A stretch of 64,000 nt of DNA from CBDFGK01 sp965247075 (GCA_965247075.1 CBDFGK010000002.1:1116001-1180000), one strand, 5' to 3'. Shown: positions 28,991 through 37,144, counted from the stretch's first letter. Translations and numbers: made by a program. The notes: generated by a model not told the origin, from the sequence alone.

Positions 28991-29267
28991 ATGAAAAATT
29001 TATTTTCCGTCGCCGGCAAGGTAGCCATTGTAACTGGTGGGCGGCGGCTACAGCACAGGACCCCGCCCGGGTCGTGAACATTGCCTCAATTAACGGTATC
29101 ACCCATCCGCACATGCCCAACTATTCCTACTCGGCCAGTAAGGCCGCTGTTATCCAGTTGACGCGACATATGGCGGCTGACCTGGCGCCGGAAAACATCA
29201 ATATCAATGGTATTGCGCAGGCCACACCTTGGCCATGGACGGCGGCATGATTGCCGCGGCGGGGTGA
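28991..29267 (+). pseudogene. Short-chain dehydrogenase/reductase, two internal deletions
   Basis: The start is a normal SDR N-terminus (MKNLFSVAGKVAIVTGG). The sequence then jumps at about 29040 into the middle of the fold, in another frame: ARVVNIASINGITHPHMPN, followed by YSYSASKAAVIQLTRHMAAD with the catalytic Tyr and Lys, then LAPENININGIA. A second deletion at about 29220 joins, again out of frame, to the family's C-terminus (GHTLAMDGGMIAAAG, stop 29267). The cofactor-binding GxxxGIG and most of the Rossmann core are gone. It would have been the last gene of the terpene-like operon (AtuB/AtuG position). The next 50 bases end another open frame (GEHNALVVEGGLTTRNA) that I cannot assign. 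Confidence 0.85.
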
Positions 29268-29322
29268 GCACAATGCGCTGGTGGTAGAAGGCGGCCTGAC
29301 CACACGCAACGCCTGAGCGGCA

Positions 29323-30894
29323 CTACATGGATGCAGTCAGAGCTGCCACACCGTCCAGGTGCTCCCGACTCAGCCGGTAGGCGATCCAGTACTTGTAGAT
29401 ATTGCTGACATACTGCACCGGCTCCCTGCCCACCCGCTTGGCGGCAATGACCTCCACGTTGTCAAACCAGATATTGGGATCCAATCCCTGCTTGGCAGCC
29501 CTGTTGCGCAGACGGGTTATTCGCGCCGGTCCGGCGTTGTAGGCGGCGAAGGAGAACAGGGTTTTGTCCAACTCGGTCATGGCCTCCCCTGCAAAGTACC
29601 GGTCGCGGATAAAGCGTAAATACTTGATGCCGGCGTGTATATTGTTTTCCAGCTTGTCAATGTCGGCGATGTTAACGTTCTTGTCAGCGGCGGTGCTGGG
29701 TTTGATTTGCATGATGCCAACCGCACCGGCTTTGCTGCGCGCAGCCTGATCCAGGCGTGACTCCTGGTAGGCCTGCGACATCACCATCAGCCAATCAAAA
29801 TCGTAACGCTCTGCGTATTTCTGAAACAACAGCGCCGTGGCATTAAATTTTTTCATCTCGGGTGAGCTGAGTGCGTTTTTCACGTAGCGGGTTTCTTTGA
29901 GGTAGCGTCGCAAGCGTATGTTGCCCAGCAGGGTCCCCTCGCTGTTATTCTTCAGAAAGGCGTTCACCATGCCTTCCAGCACAGGGCTGTTTTTACGTAT
30001 GGCCCAGGCCACCTGTGCACCCTCGCGCAGCACGATGTCCTTATGTACGGCGATGCCGGCAAAGATCTGCACCCAGAATTCGGCTTTATGGGAGTCGACA
30101 ACAATGGCCGATATCAGCCCCGCGTTGACCATCTCCAGCAGCTCTTCGTCTTCGATATGCTCGTCTACGGTGACAATTGTTAGCGGCTTTTTTCCCGCCG
30201 ATGCGAAGCTGTCATTGAGCGCCAACAAGCTCTGGTAGTAGCTACTGGAAAGCCGGGTGTGCACGGTGCGGCCTGACAAATCCTCCAGAGTCAGCCCGGG
30301 CTTGTCAGTGACGCTGGTAACCAGTACTTCACGAACGTTGGTTTTCATCGGCTTGGAGAAGTCAACTTTTTGCAGGCGCTGGGGGGTGATGGTGATATTG
30401 GCGGCTGCAATATCTCCATAGCCGGCCTGCAGTGCAGGTAACAGTTGGTCGCGGCTTACTGGGATAAAATGGACACTCAACTGCAGGGTCTTGGTATTGA
30501 GTTGTTGGTTGACGAATTTCTCAAAAGCGATCAGTGCATCATAGGAGAGGCCCCGCTGGACCGCACCGTCGAGAAAGTAGAAGGTTTTGCTGCGTACCAC
30601 CAGGGCGCGGATGGTTCTCGCCGCCACCATGCCGTCAAAATCCGGTTTTTGCGGCGCCGTGACCAGCTTCAAAAAATCCAGCGGGGGTGCTTGAGGTGTG
30701 CTCGGAAGTGGAGCTGCCGCCGGCGTGATGGCCACGGCATCGACAGGGGTGGGGGTGCTAATCGGGTTTATTTGCGGGTCGCACAGACCGACCACGATCA
30801 GAAAGACCGCCAGCAGTAAAAATAACCCGTGTGCCAGCCAGGCCCAGCCGCCATTGCCGGGTTCGTGCAAACCTTTGTTATAATCCCAACTCAT
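29323..30894 (-). CDS. MltF-like membrane-bound lytic transglycosylase
   Basis: Cleaves peptidoglycan glycan strands to anhydromuropeptides at the periplasmic face. Residues about 20-37 form one membrane anchor, followed by a Pro/Ala linker. A periplasmic solute-binding-protein type 3 domain (about 90-330; GYGDIAAANITITPQRLQKV, FSKPMKT) precedes a C-terminal SLT domain. That domain holds the catalytic Glu in MSQAYQESRLDQAARSKAGA, then VGIMQIKPSTA and the AAYNAGP motif. This order is the MltF architecture. Two start codons, 30912 and 30894, are possible; no strong ribosome-binding site decides, and I chose the one directly before SWDYNKG. The gene diverges from plsC. Confidence 0.88.
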   Translation of the reverse strand: MSWDYNKGLHEPGNGGWAWLAHGLFLLLAVFLIVVGLCDPQINPISTPTPVDAVAITPAAAPLPSTPQAPPLDFLKLVTAPQKPDFDGMVAARTIRALVVRSKTFYFLDGAVQRGLSYDALIAFEKFVNQQLNTKTLQLSVHFIPVSRDQLLPALQAGYGDIAAANITITPQRLQKVDFSKPMKTNVREVLVTSVTDKPGLTLEDLSGRTVHTRLSSSYYQSLLALNDSFASAGKKPLTIVTVDEHIEDEELLEMVNAGLISAIVVDSHKAEFWVQIFAGIAVHKDIVLREGAQVAWAIRKNSPVLEGMVNAFLKNNSEGTLLGNIRLRRYLKETRYVKNALSSPEMKKFNATALLFQKYAERYDFDWLMVMSQAYQESRLDQAARSKAGAVGIMQIKPSTAADKNVNIADIDKLENNIHAGIKYLRFIRDRYFAGEAMTELDKTLFSFAAYNAGPARITRLRNRAAKQGLDPNIWFDNVEVIAAKRVGREPVQYVSNIYKYWIAYRLSREHLDGVAALTASM

Positions 30895-30968
30895 TTTGCA
30901 TTCGCATTGCATCCAGTAGTCATTCCAGGGTATATCGTGTCAGCAGTTTTTGTGAAGTGGAGTCCTCA

Positions 30969-31058
30969 ATGATTTGGTTGGTCGCGGCGTTGCTGATTTG
31001 TGTCATCGCCTTCCCCAAGACTCACAGCGTGGCCGCAAACGGAGCGCAGGCCGCATGA
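30969..31058 (+). CDS. Small hydrophobic peptide overlapping plsC start
   Basis: A 29-codon frame (MIWLVAALLICVIAFPKTHS, then VAANGAQAA), one predicted membrane segment. Its TGA overlaps the plsC ATG (ATGA), suggesting translational coupling. GGAG precedes the ATG by about 8 bases. It may be a leader peptide or the remnant of a longer gene. I cannot name it. Confidence 0.3.
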   Translation: MIWLVAALLICVIAFPKTHSVAANGAQAA

Positions 31059-31786
31059 GCCGTAGCACACTGTATATACTATGGCTGATAATCACCATCA
31101 TACCCTTTGCATTGGCTGTCATGCTGACCTCGGTGGTTGCGAGTGGCAAACCGGTGTATCGGGTCGCTGTGAGTTGGCTGACCTTGATGACAGTCTCTTC
31201 GCGGTGGATCTGTGGGGTTAAGTACCGGGTGCAGGGCATGGAGAACCTACCGGATGCCAGTTCCATGCAGCCGGTGATTCTGTGCCCGAAACACCAGTCA
31301 GCCTGGGAGACCTTTGCTTTTCCGGGCCTGATGCCACATCCGCTGGCCTATGTGTTCAAAAAGGAATTGCTCAAGATCCCCTTTTTCGGCTGGTCAATGG
31401 CCCAAATGGACATGGTACACATCGATCGCAGTAAACGAGCCGATGCCTGGAACAAGGTTGCCGAGCAGGGTCAGGCCCTGATGGACAAGGGTACCTGGAT
31501 TATTATGTTTCCCGAGGGTACGCGCGCCGCGCGGGGCGGCAAGGGCAATTACAAGTCGGGTGCCAGTCGCCTGGCGATAACCACCGGCGCCAGCGTGGTA
31601 CCCATAGCGGTCACCTCAGGGCGTTGCTGGCCCAGGCGCAGCTTCCGGTTGCGGCCGGGCATTATCGATGTATCGATTGCGCCACCTATTCCCTCTGCCG
31701 GGCGGGAGCAGAACGAATTAATGAGAGAAGTTGAAACCTGGATAGAGGCTGAAATGCACCGACTGGATCCTGAAGCCTATGGGTAA
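31055..31786 (+). CDS. plsC: 1-acyl-sn-glycerol-3-phosphate acyltransferase
   Basis: Makes phosphatidic acid from lysophosphatidic acid at the inner membrane. The 243-aa protein has an N-terminal membrane helix (about residues 7-28) and the acyltransferase motifs: KHQSAWETF (His 80, with Glu at the usual Asp position), the LKIPFFGWSM block, and the substrate site FPEGTR (152-157). I start at MSRSTLYIL (ATG 31055), which overlaps a small upstream ORF and is preceded by GGAG. The open frame extends 27 codons upstream but reads unlike protein. Downstream are only remnants. Confidence 0.9.
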   Translation: MSRSTLYILWLIITIIPFALAVMLTSVVASGKPVYRVAVSWLTLMTVSSRWICGVKYRVQGMENLPDASSMQPVILCPKHQSAWETFAFPGLMPHPLAYVFKKELLKIPFFGWSMAQMDMVHIDRSKRADAWNKVAEQGQALMDKGTWIIMFPEGTRAARGGKGNYKSGASRLAITTGASVVPIAVTSGRCWPRRSFRLRPGIIDVSIAPPIPSAGREQNELMREVETWIEAEMHRLDPEAYG

Positions 31787-31803
31787 GCCTATGAAGATCG
31801 CCG

Positions 31804-32040
31804 TTGTCGTGGTGGGAGTGCCGGCTGTTGGCGCAGAGCGACAACGAATCGCATATGCTGGCCGGTATATCACTGGGCGGTATGACTTCGACGCTGATTG
31901 CCTTTCATCCCACCATGGGGGATTCACGTAACGGGGCTTCCCTGTCGATTGCCGGCACCCGGCGCTGGATGAACAATCCCGAGGCGCTGGGATGTTTCAT
32001 GGTGATGTCCAATATCGAAGATGACGTGGAGGGATGTTGA
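31804..32040 (+). pseudogene. Degenerate fragment with a nucleophile-elbow-like motif
   Basis: A 78-codon frame contains MLAGISLGGMTSTLIAF, which resembles the G-x-S-x-G-G nucleophile elbow of alpha/beta-hydrolases. Nothing else of that fold is recognisable, and the frame runs into the minus-strand acyltransferase remnant. A second open stretch starts at 31789 in another frame. I read the region as the scar of at least one lost gene; the hydrolase suggestion is weak. Confidence 0.25.
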
Positions 32041-32041
32041 A

Positions 32042-32186
32042 GGCCGGCAAACAGCAGCAGTAGAGGTAAATCCCGGTTGGAGGTATGGGGCGCAGCTATC
32101 AACACGTAGTGCTCGTGCGGCGGCCGCACGCCATCGCTCTTCCATCCCACCAACCCCAGTATCTTGCGGGCAATCCATTTCTTCAC
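32042..32186 (-). pseudogene. N-terminal fragment of a lysophospholipid acyltransferase-family gene
   Basis: About 48 codons read MKKWIARKILGLVGWKSDG, then HEHYVLIAAPHTSN-R-DLPLLLLFA. This is the start of a small PlsC-type acyltransferase, with the HTSNxD form of the catalytic H-x4-D box. After LLLLFA the sequence no longer fits the family, so the downstream ~150 residues are missing. It faces the intact DUF1145 gene divergently. Confidence 0.65.
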
Positions 32187-32269
32187 TGTCTGGTTTTCAT
32201 TACTCGTTATTGGTTCGAAGCGCCCCTATGGTAGCCTGTTCATAATAAACCCAGATGGAGGCGCTCGCT

Positions 32270-32548
32270 GTGACAGGCATCAAGATTTGCACGCTTATTT
32301 TATACGTCATTCTCACTTACATGGCCATTAATTTTCCGCTCACCGTCTGGTCACAGTTCTCCATTGGCCTGCTGGTGTTGTTATGCGCACTACACCTATT
32401 GGAATGCTACCTGTATAGAGGGATTATCCAGCAGGCACCCGGCGGTGTAGGTTGGAATTTGTTGAATGTGTTTTTGTTTGGACTCTTGCACATGATGGCT
32501 ATGAAAGATGCCATTCGTGCCCGCGGTAAGGTGCCGGTCAAAATATGA
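32270..32548 (+). CDS. DUF1145-family small inner-membrane protein
   Basis: A 92-aa protein with three hydrophobic segments (about residues 4-20, 25-45 and 65-82), similar in layout to E. coli YhhL: short loops, LLVLLCALHLLECYLYRG in the middle and WNLLNVFLFGLLHMMAMKD near the end. Function is unknown. I prefer GTG 32270 because GGAGG ends 8 bases before it; the ATG at 32255 overlaps that GGAGG. The TGA overlaps the next gene's ATG by 4 bases, so both are one transcriptional unit. Confidence 0.7.
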   Translation: MTGIKICTLILYVILTYMAINFPLTVWSQFSIGLLVLLCALHLLECYLYRGIIQQAPGGVGWNLLNVFLFGLLHMMAMKDAIRARGKVPVKI

Positions 32549-33381
32549 ATGAATGGGATGCATGGCTGGGGCGTTCGCGCAGCCACCACTGCCAGATAGA
32601 CAGTTGGCGCAGCCAGGCGCTGGCAGCCAGCCTGGAACTAAAACCACATTCAGGCGGCAGCGGCTTGCCGATGCTGTGGCACTGGATATATTTTCTGGAA
32701 GCTCCGCAGCGGGCCATGCAAGGCGCAGATGGCCACCCACAAAAGGGCGAGTTTTTTCCGCCGATTGCCAAGCCCCGGCGTATGTTTGCCGGTGGACGTA
32801 GCACGCTACATACGCCCCTGCAGTTGGACCAACCGGCAGAACTGGTCGAAACCATACTACGCTGTGAAGAAAAGTCCGGTGGCAACGGCGCTATGACGAT
32901 CGTGACGGTGGGCTACCACTACCGTCAGTTGGGTGAGTTGTGCGTGGAAGAAGAGCGGGACTTTATTTATCTGCCTGCCCGGGTAGGGGAGATGCCAGAA
33001 CCCGTCTGCTCGGATTACACAGAGATAGCCGGCAGCTGGAGCAGGGAGGTGCCCACTGATCCCGTGCTGTTGTTCAAATTTTCCGCGCTGACGTTTAACG
33101 GCCACCGAATCCACTATGATCGCGATTACGCCCGCAGCGAAGAGTCTTACCCGGATCTGGTTGTGCATGGCCCCATGACCGCGATATTGCTGGCAGATCT
33201 TGCCCGTAGAGAATCAGGCTGTGAATTGCGCCGCTTCAGTTGCAGGGCGCGGGCACCGCTGTATGTCGGCGATACACTGCGTTTGCGCGGCGCGCCGGCG
33301 ACAACTGATGGCGTTGTCAAGTTGGCAGCTTACCGGCCGGACGGGGCGATGGCTGTAAGCGCCGAGGTGCAGCTGGCTTGA
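32545..33381 (+). CDS. MaoC/HTD2-like hot-dog dehydratase
   Basis: A 278-aa double hot-dog protein resembling FAS1-like dehydratases and mesaconyl-C4/3-methylfumaryl-CoA hydratases. The N-terminal half has FFPPIAKPRRMFAGGR; the C-terminal hot-dog has the active-site pattern LLFKFSALTFNGHRIHYDRD and YPDLVVHGPMTAILLADLA, where Asn/His and HGP form the hydratase centre. The probable activity is hydration or dehydration of an enoyl-CoA/ACP thioester; the substrate is not visible. ATG overlaps the DUF1145 stop by 4 bases. Its nearness to the acyl-CoA operon is suggestive but the genes are not contiguous. Confidence 0.75.
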   Translation: MNEWDAWLGRSRSHHCQIDSWRSQALAASLELKPHSGGSGLPMLWHWIYFLEAPQRAMQGADGHPQKGEFFPPIAKPRRMFAGGRSTLHTPLQLDQPAELVETILRCEEKSGGNGAMTIVTVGYHYRQLGELCVEEERDFIYLPARVGEMPEPVCSDYTEIAGSWSREVPTDPVLLFKFSALTFNGHRIHYDRDYARSEESYPDLVVHGPMTAILLADLARRESGCELRRFSCRARAPLYVGDTLRLRGAPATTDGVVKLAAYRPDGAMAVSAEVQLA

Positions 33382-33408
33382 CCGAGGTGGCCGTGAGGTG
33401 ATCCGCCG

Positions 33409-33783
33409 TCAGACGAGTTTCAATAGCTTCTGACTGAGCTGGAACACATCCTGCTGCCCCACTCCCTCCACCAACGCCGGGTTCTTTTCGATAGCGGCGC
33501 TTTGCACCAGCGCGGCCCGATGACTGGGCAGCGAGTGCCTGACCTGCGCCAGGTTCCAGCGCAACTGGGCCAACAGCCAGAACTCTGCCGGATAAAGGCT
33601 ATCGGTAGCCCTCTCCAGGTACAGGGCCATCTTCGGGGTAATACCGCGCCTGCCCTTCACCAACTCATTGATGGGCTGTGGCTGGTTAAATCCCATGATA
33701 CGGGCGAACGTCGACTGGGATAAACCGGCCGGCTGCAGAATCAGGGGTTCCAGCAGAGCCCCGGGATGGACGACCTCAGGCAT
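33409..33783 (-). CDS. HigA-family HTH antitoxin-like protein, no adjacent toxin
   Basis: A 124-aa XRE-type DNA-binding protein of the HigA addiction-module family. It has the VHPGALLEPLILQPAGLSQ opening, an HTH around STFARIMGFNQPQPINELV and the KGRRGITPKMALYLERA motif, followed by an extended tail. The ATG lies inside the end of the SPFH gene (8-base overlap), so it is translated from the nfeD-SPFH transcript. No HigB-like toxin is adjacent on either side. It is probably an orphan regulator rather than part of a working toxin-antitoxin pair. Confidence 0.75.
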   Translation of the reverse strand: MPEVVHPGALLEPLILQPAGLSQSTFARIMGFNQPQPINELVKGRRGITPKMALYLERATDSLYPAEFWLLAQLRWNLAQVRHSLPSHRAALVQSAAIEKNPALVEGVGQQDVFQLSQKLLKLV

Positions 33784-34756
33784 TATTCGCCAGCAGGTGT
33801 TTAAACCCACCCAGGTAGGAGCCTAAATCGCCGGCGGAATGGGGCATCCACACCACATTCTGGTTCTCCGCCATCTTGTCCACCGACTCCATGTAGCGCA
33901 GTGCCACCAGATAGCTGGGCAGGTCGGAACCCAGGCGCTCCGCCAACAACTCCAGTTCTTTCTTTTTGGCCTCGGCAATTTCCCGGATAGCCTCAGCACG
34001 CCCTTTGGCTTCTGCGATTAGAGCCTGTCGTTCACCCTCGGCCTCAGCAATTCTGGCATCGCGCTCGCCCTCGGCCTTTAATACGACGGCTGTCTTGATG
34101 CCCTCGGCCTCGGTGATGCGCGCCCGACGTTCCCGTTCGGCCTTCATGACCTGCTCCATGGAAGCCGTGACATCGGCCGGGGGCTCGATGTCTTGCACTT
34201 CTACACGATTGACTTTCACCCCCCACCCACAGGCAGCCTCATCAATGGTGGTTACCAGTGAGGTATTAATGGCATCGCGGGAACTCAGGGTTTGATCCAA
34301 TTCCATGTCGCCAATAACATTTCTCAGGGTGGTTTGCGTCAATGTCTCCAGGGCCGTGGGCAGGTTGGCGATCTCGTAGGTGGCTTTCTTGGGATCAACC
34401 ACCTGGAAGTACACCACCGCATCGACCCGAATCCCGACATTGTCGCTGGTAATTACTTGCTGGGCCGGAAAGTCGTACACCTGCTCGCGCAAATCGAGAC
34501 TTGTTACCGCATGAACCACGTGTACCTTGCCCCCAGCCTGGTCCTTGTGGGTGCTGCGCCACAATGCACTTCGCGGCGCATCAATGACCGGGATGATAAT
34601 GTTCAAACCCGGATTGAGCTGGCGAGAAAACTTGCCCAACCGCTCGATTATCATGACCGATTGTTCCGGGACGATGCGAATACCTTTAACCGTCAGTATG
34701 ATGAAAAATATCGCGAGTACTGTAAGTACTCCAGTGAATGCAACAGACATATCCAT
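33776..34756 (-). CDS. SPFH/band-7 (stomatin/QmcA-like) membrane protein
   Basis: A 326-aa inner-membrane scaffold protein that oligomerises in microdomains and associates with FtsH or NfeD-type partners in other bacteria. One N-terminal transmembrane helix (about 5-25) is followed by the SPFH domain (IVPEQSVMIIERLGKFSRQL, PGLNIIIPVIDAP, DNVGIRVDAVVYFQV). Next comes a long Ala/Glu-rich coiled coil (about 200-270; KAERERRARITEAEG) and a short C-terminal region. Length is normal. It follows nfeD by 5 bases, the standard nfeD-SPFH pair, and overlaps the HigA-like gene downstream. Confidence 0.9.
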   Translation of the reverse strand: MDMSVAFTGVLTVLAIFFIILTVKGIRIVPEQSVMIIERLGKFSRQLNPGLNIIIPVIDAPRSALWRSTHKDQAGGKVHVVHAVTSLDLREQVYDFPAQQVITSDNVGIRVDAVVYFQVVDPKKATYEIANLPTALETLTQTTLRNVIGDMELDQTLSSRDAINTSLVTTIDEAACGWGVKVNRVEVQDIEPPADVTASMEQVMKAERERRARITEAEGIKTAVVLKAEGERDARIAEAEGERQALIAEAKGRAEAIREIAEAKKKELELLAERLGSDLPSYLVALRYMESVDKMAENQNVVWMPHSAGDLGSYLGGFKHLLANNA

Positions 34757-34761
34757 TTCCT

Positions 34762-35208
34762 CTACTCTTTGGGAACCCGCACGACTTTGAGAGTCGCTCC
34801 GTCCACGTCAATTATTTCGGCATGATCTCCTTCCAGCAAATCATCGTCACTGATAATGCTCCAGATTGAGCCACGAAATTGTGTCTTCAACTGACCACCC
34901 ACATCCCCGGCATCAATGATGGTAACCAGTTGGCCTTTCATGCCTTCAGCGCCAAAAGGCGAAGGTGAATCATCCATAAAGGTACGGACCAGGATGGGAC
35001 GAACAGCCATCAGGGCTATCGAAGCGCCGGCAATAAAGCCGGCAATCGCCCAGCCCAGGTCGCCAGATACCGCCTGGGCACCGGCCCCGGTAAAAGCGCC
35101 AATGCCAAGACTTGCCAGCACGAATCCAGGCACAAAAATCTCAGCAGTGAACAGCAAGATCCCCACCATCACCCAGATATGCCACGCTTCTAAACCAATA
35201 TCCAACAT
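34762..35208 (-). CDS. NfeD-like membrane protein
   Basis: A 148-aa protein with transmembrane helices in about residues 8-75 (WVMVGILLFTAEIFVPGFVL, LGWAIAGFIAGASIALMAV) and a C-terminal soluble OB-fold (MKGQLVTIIDAGD, FRGSIWSIISDDD, GDHAEIIDVDGATLKV). This is the short, protease-less NfeD form that partners stomatin-like proteins. It is first in an operon with the SPFH gene 5 bases downstream. Function in membrane quality control is inferred from the family. Confidence 0.88.
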   Translation of the reverse strand: MLDIGLEAWHIWVMVGILLFTAEIFVPGFVLASLGIGAFTGAGAQAVSGDLGWAIAGFIAGASIALMAVRPILVRTFMDDSPSPFGAEGMKGQLVTIIDAGDVGGQLKTQFRGSIWSIISDDDLLEGDHAEIIDVDGATLKVVRVPKE

Positions 35209-35294
35209 ATATGTATCACGCTTACATGCTTAACATGTAAACGACCATAACCATGAAAACGACTACTGTCAATGCCCGCTTATTTCGGTCATAT

Positions 35295-36104
35295 TCAGAA
35301 GAAAATAAGGGTCCGCGACTCGATGCTCTCCCGAGGCGCGGCGCCCGGCGGGGCAAGGGGGTTGTCAAAGGCGCTGTGAATCGAACGCCGGACCCGGCCA
35401 TCCATTCTCGAATCAAAGGTCTTGATCAGCAGCACTTCATTGCGCTGCATTTCCGGGTAGTAGTACCAGCAGTGAGCGGGATTCCAGATAACCAGTTCCA
35501 ACTCGCCAGTGCGGTCTTCGGCGCGCCGCTCCGTGGCTATCAAGTCCGTCACTGACAGTGTGTTGGCATCACAGCAGGTCAGCGGCTGCTGTAGTACAGG
35601 CCCGGCGATCGATCGCCACACATTGACTATCGCATAGGGGCGAGCCAATTGTTGCGTGGCGGTTTCGTCATCCAGCAAATCACGCAGCCGTTTTTCCGCA
35701 GAGGCATCGGTGTAATCGTTGTGAATGAGCGTGGCCGGTTCGCGAGTACTGCGCTCAGCCCGCACCCCCTTGGAACTGGCACGCAGGGTATGGTCAAAGA
35801 TCAATAACTCGCGGCCACCGACCTGGCGCAATAGCAGCTCCCCCAGCTCCGCCTCATACTGCTCCTGTATCTTATCGAGCTGGTAAAAGTCGGTTATTCG
35901 CGTGTCCTGTTGGCACAAGGTGAATCCCTGTGTATCGAGACCGGGCGGGCTCTCCAACAGCCGCGCGTCGTGTATTTCAACCTCACGCTCTTCAAACTCC
36001 ACGCTGATACTGAGCTGCGCCTGCGCGCCCCCCTGGGAAGCAACATAAATAGGCTTCTCATCCGTGGGGATCATATAGCGCAGCGAGGCTGTTAGCGAAG
36101 ACAT
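35295..36104 (-). CDS. CmcJ/NvfI-family oxidoreductase-like protein
   Basis: A 269-aa protein of the family around fungal NvfI and the cephamycin methoxylase component CmcJ, non-haem Fe/2OG-like enzymes often called hydroxylase/methyltransferase. Visible landmarks are LIHNDYTDASAEKRLRDLL (the HxD part of the metal site), YAIVNVWRSIAGPVLQQPLT with CCDANTLSVTDLI, WYYYPEMQRNEVLLIKTFDS and RRSIHSAFDNPLAP. Family members act in secondary metabolism, but no biosynthetic genes are adjacent. It stands alone between nfeD and a transporter scrap. The assignment is by motif memory, so the chemistry remains open. Confidence 0.65.
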   Translation of the reverse strand: MSSLTASLRYMIPTDEKPIYVASQGGAQAQLSISVEFEEREVEIHDARLLESPPGLDTQGFTLCQQDTRITDFYQLDKIQEQYEAELGELLLRQVGGRELLIFDHTLRASSKGVRAERSTREPATLIHNDYTDASAEKRLRDLLDDETATQQLARPYAIVNVWRSIAGPVLQQPLTCCDANTLSVTDLIATERRAEDRTGELELVIWNPAHCWYYYPEMQRNEVLLIKTFDSRMDGRVRRSIHSAFDNPLAPPGAAPRESIESRTLIFF

Positions 36105-36117
36105 GCGCGACAGCTTA

Positions 36118-36192
36118 TCAAAAAGGTGTGATCACCGGATACAGCGAGGCCACAAGGGTGACGGCCATGGTGATATTGAAAGCGCGCAGGCG
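36118..36192 (-). pseudogene. Possible C-terminal scrap of a LysE-type transporter
   Basis: About 22 codons ending in TGA read RAFNITMAVTLVASLYPVIT, one hydrophobic helix like the last helix of LysE/RhtB exporters. No start or remaining helices exist; hexR ends just upstream on the same strand. The call is tentative. Confidence 0.25.
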
Positions 36193-36202
36193 CGAAGCTG
36201 CG

Positions 36203-37042
36203 CTACCGCTGGTAGTGCAGAACTGCCTTACTGCGCCTGAGAGAATCTTCTGCATCTTCCCCTCGCCGCAAGGCGAGGGCGACTTGCAGGGCATCCAACA
36301 GGGCCAGTTGCGCCAACCTTGAACTCATGGGTGTAAACACGTTGGTGTCTTCCGGCGGATGGCACTCGATCACCAGACTTGCCGACTGCGCCAGCGGCGC
36401 AGAAGGCTCGGTCAGCACAATCACCGTTGCCCCATTTGATTTAACCAGCGCCATAGCCCGCACCAGTTCCGGCCAGGTGCCGGTGTGCGATATTGCTATA
36501 TAAACATCCCCCGGCTCCGCAATGGCCGCCCGCTGCAAAATAGTTTGCGAATCCAGCGCCGTGCTACAGGGCACACCCAGGCGGAAGAACTTGTGACAGG
36601 CATCCTGAGCGACAATGCCGGAGGCACCCAGACCCACAAAAATCAGCTGTCTTGCTTCTGCCATGGCGGCCACCGCCGACTCCAGCGGCAAGTCCTGCAG
36701 GTGTTCGCGCAGGTCGACCAGAGCGCGTATCGACCGCTCCAGCACTTTGCCGGCGGCATCCAGGGTGCTGTCCTCGGTGTTTACATCATGGTGCAGGTAA
36801 CTCTCTGGCCGCTGCAGATTGGCGATGAGGCGGCTCTTCAACTCCCGAAAACCGGACACGCCCACACTGCGACAAAAACGGATGATGGTCGGCTCACTCA
36901 CGCCGGCCGCCGCCGCGACCTCGGCAATCGAATGATCAATCACAGCGCGTGGATTGGCCACAACCCAGCGCGCCGCCCGTGCTTCACTGCGACTCAAGCC
37001 ATCCAGCGCGCGCTCAATTTTATCGAGGATATATCCAGACAT
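36203..37042 (-). CDS. hexR: HexR, RpiR-family regulator of central sugar metabolism
   Basis: A 279-aa transcription factor. The N-terminal RpiR HTH domain (about 1-77) includes ARWVVANPRAVIDHSIAEVA and GVSEPTIIRFCRSVGVSGF. The C-terminal SIS sugar-isomerase domain (about 120-260) has IFVGLGASGIVAQDACHKFF and AISHTGTWPELVRAMALV. In gammaproteobacteria HexR represses zwf-edd-eda and gap, and KDPG relieves it. Divergence from zwf with two TGTAGT-type palindromes between them agrees with this, and one box overlaps its own start, implying autoregulation. Confidence 0.92.
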   Translation of the reverse strand: MSGYILDKIERALDGLSRSEARAARWVVANPRAVIDHSIAEVAAAAGVSEPTIIRFCRSVGVSGFRELKSRLIANLQRPESYLHHDVNTEDSTLDAAGKVLERSIRALVDLREHLQDLPLESAVAAMAEARQLIFVGLGASGIVAQDACHKFFRLGVPCSTALDSQTILQRAAIAEPGDVYIAISHTGTWPELVRAMALVKSNGATVIVLTEPSAPLAQSASLVIECHPPEDTNVFTPMSSRLAQLALLDALQVALALRRGEDAEDSLRRSKAVLHYQR

Positions 37043-37056
37043 GTAGTAAAACTACA
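37042..37056. promoter_or_regulatory. HexR box 1 (autoregulatory)
   Basis: TGTAGTAAAACTACA is a perfect palindrome (TGTAGT/ACTACA around AAA) matching the known HexR consensus. It begins at the hexR start codon, so binding would block hexR transcription. An ACTACA half-site follows at about 37074-37079. Confidence 0.7.
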
Positions 37057-37103
37057 TTATTAAGCCCCATAAAACTACATTTAACTTGATATTCTGGCTA
37101 TTA

Positions 37104-37118
37104 TGTAGTCAAATTACG
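37104..37118. promoter_or_regulatory. HexR box 2 (zwf operon)
   Basis: TGTAGTCAAATTACG is an imperfect copy of the first box, 27 bases before the zwf ATG, placed to repress the zwf-pgl-edd-eda operon. Confidence 0.65.
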
Positions 37119-37144
37119 TTTCTTGACTCTGCGGATAAACACCT

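Noticed and set aside
32545..33381. Assignment of the dehydratase to the AtuA operon
   Set aside because: It is 3.6 kb away with an unrelated divergent gene and remnants in between; the link would be speculation.
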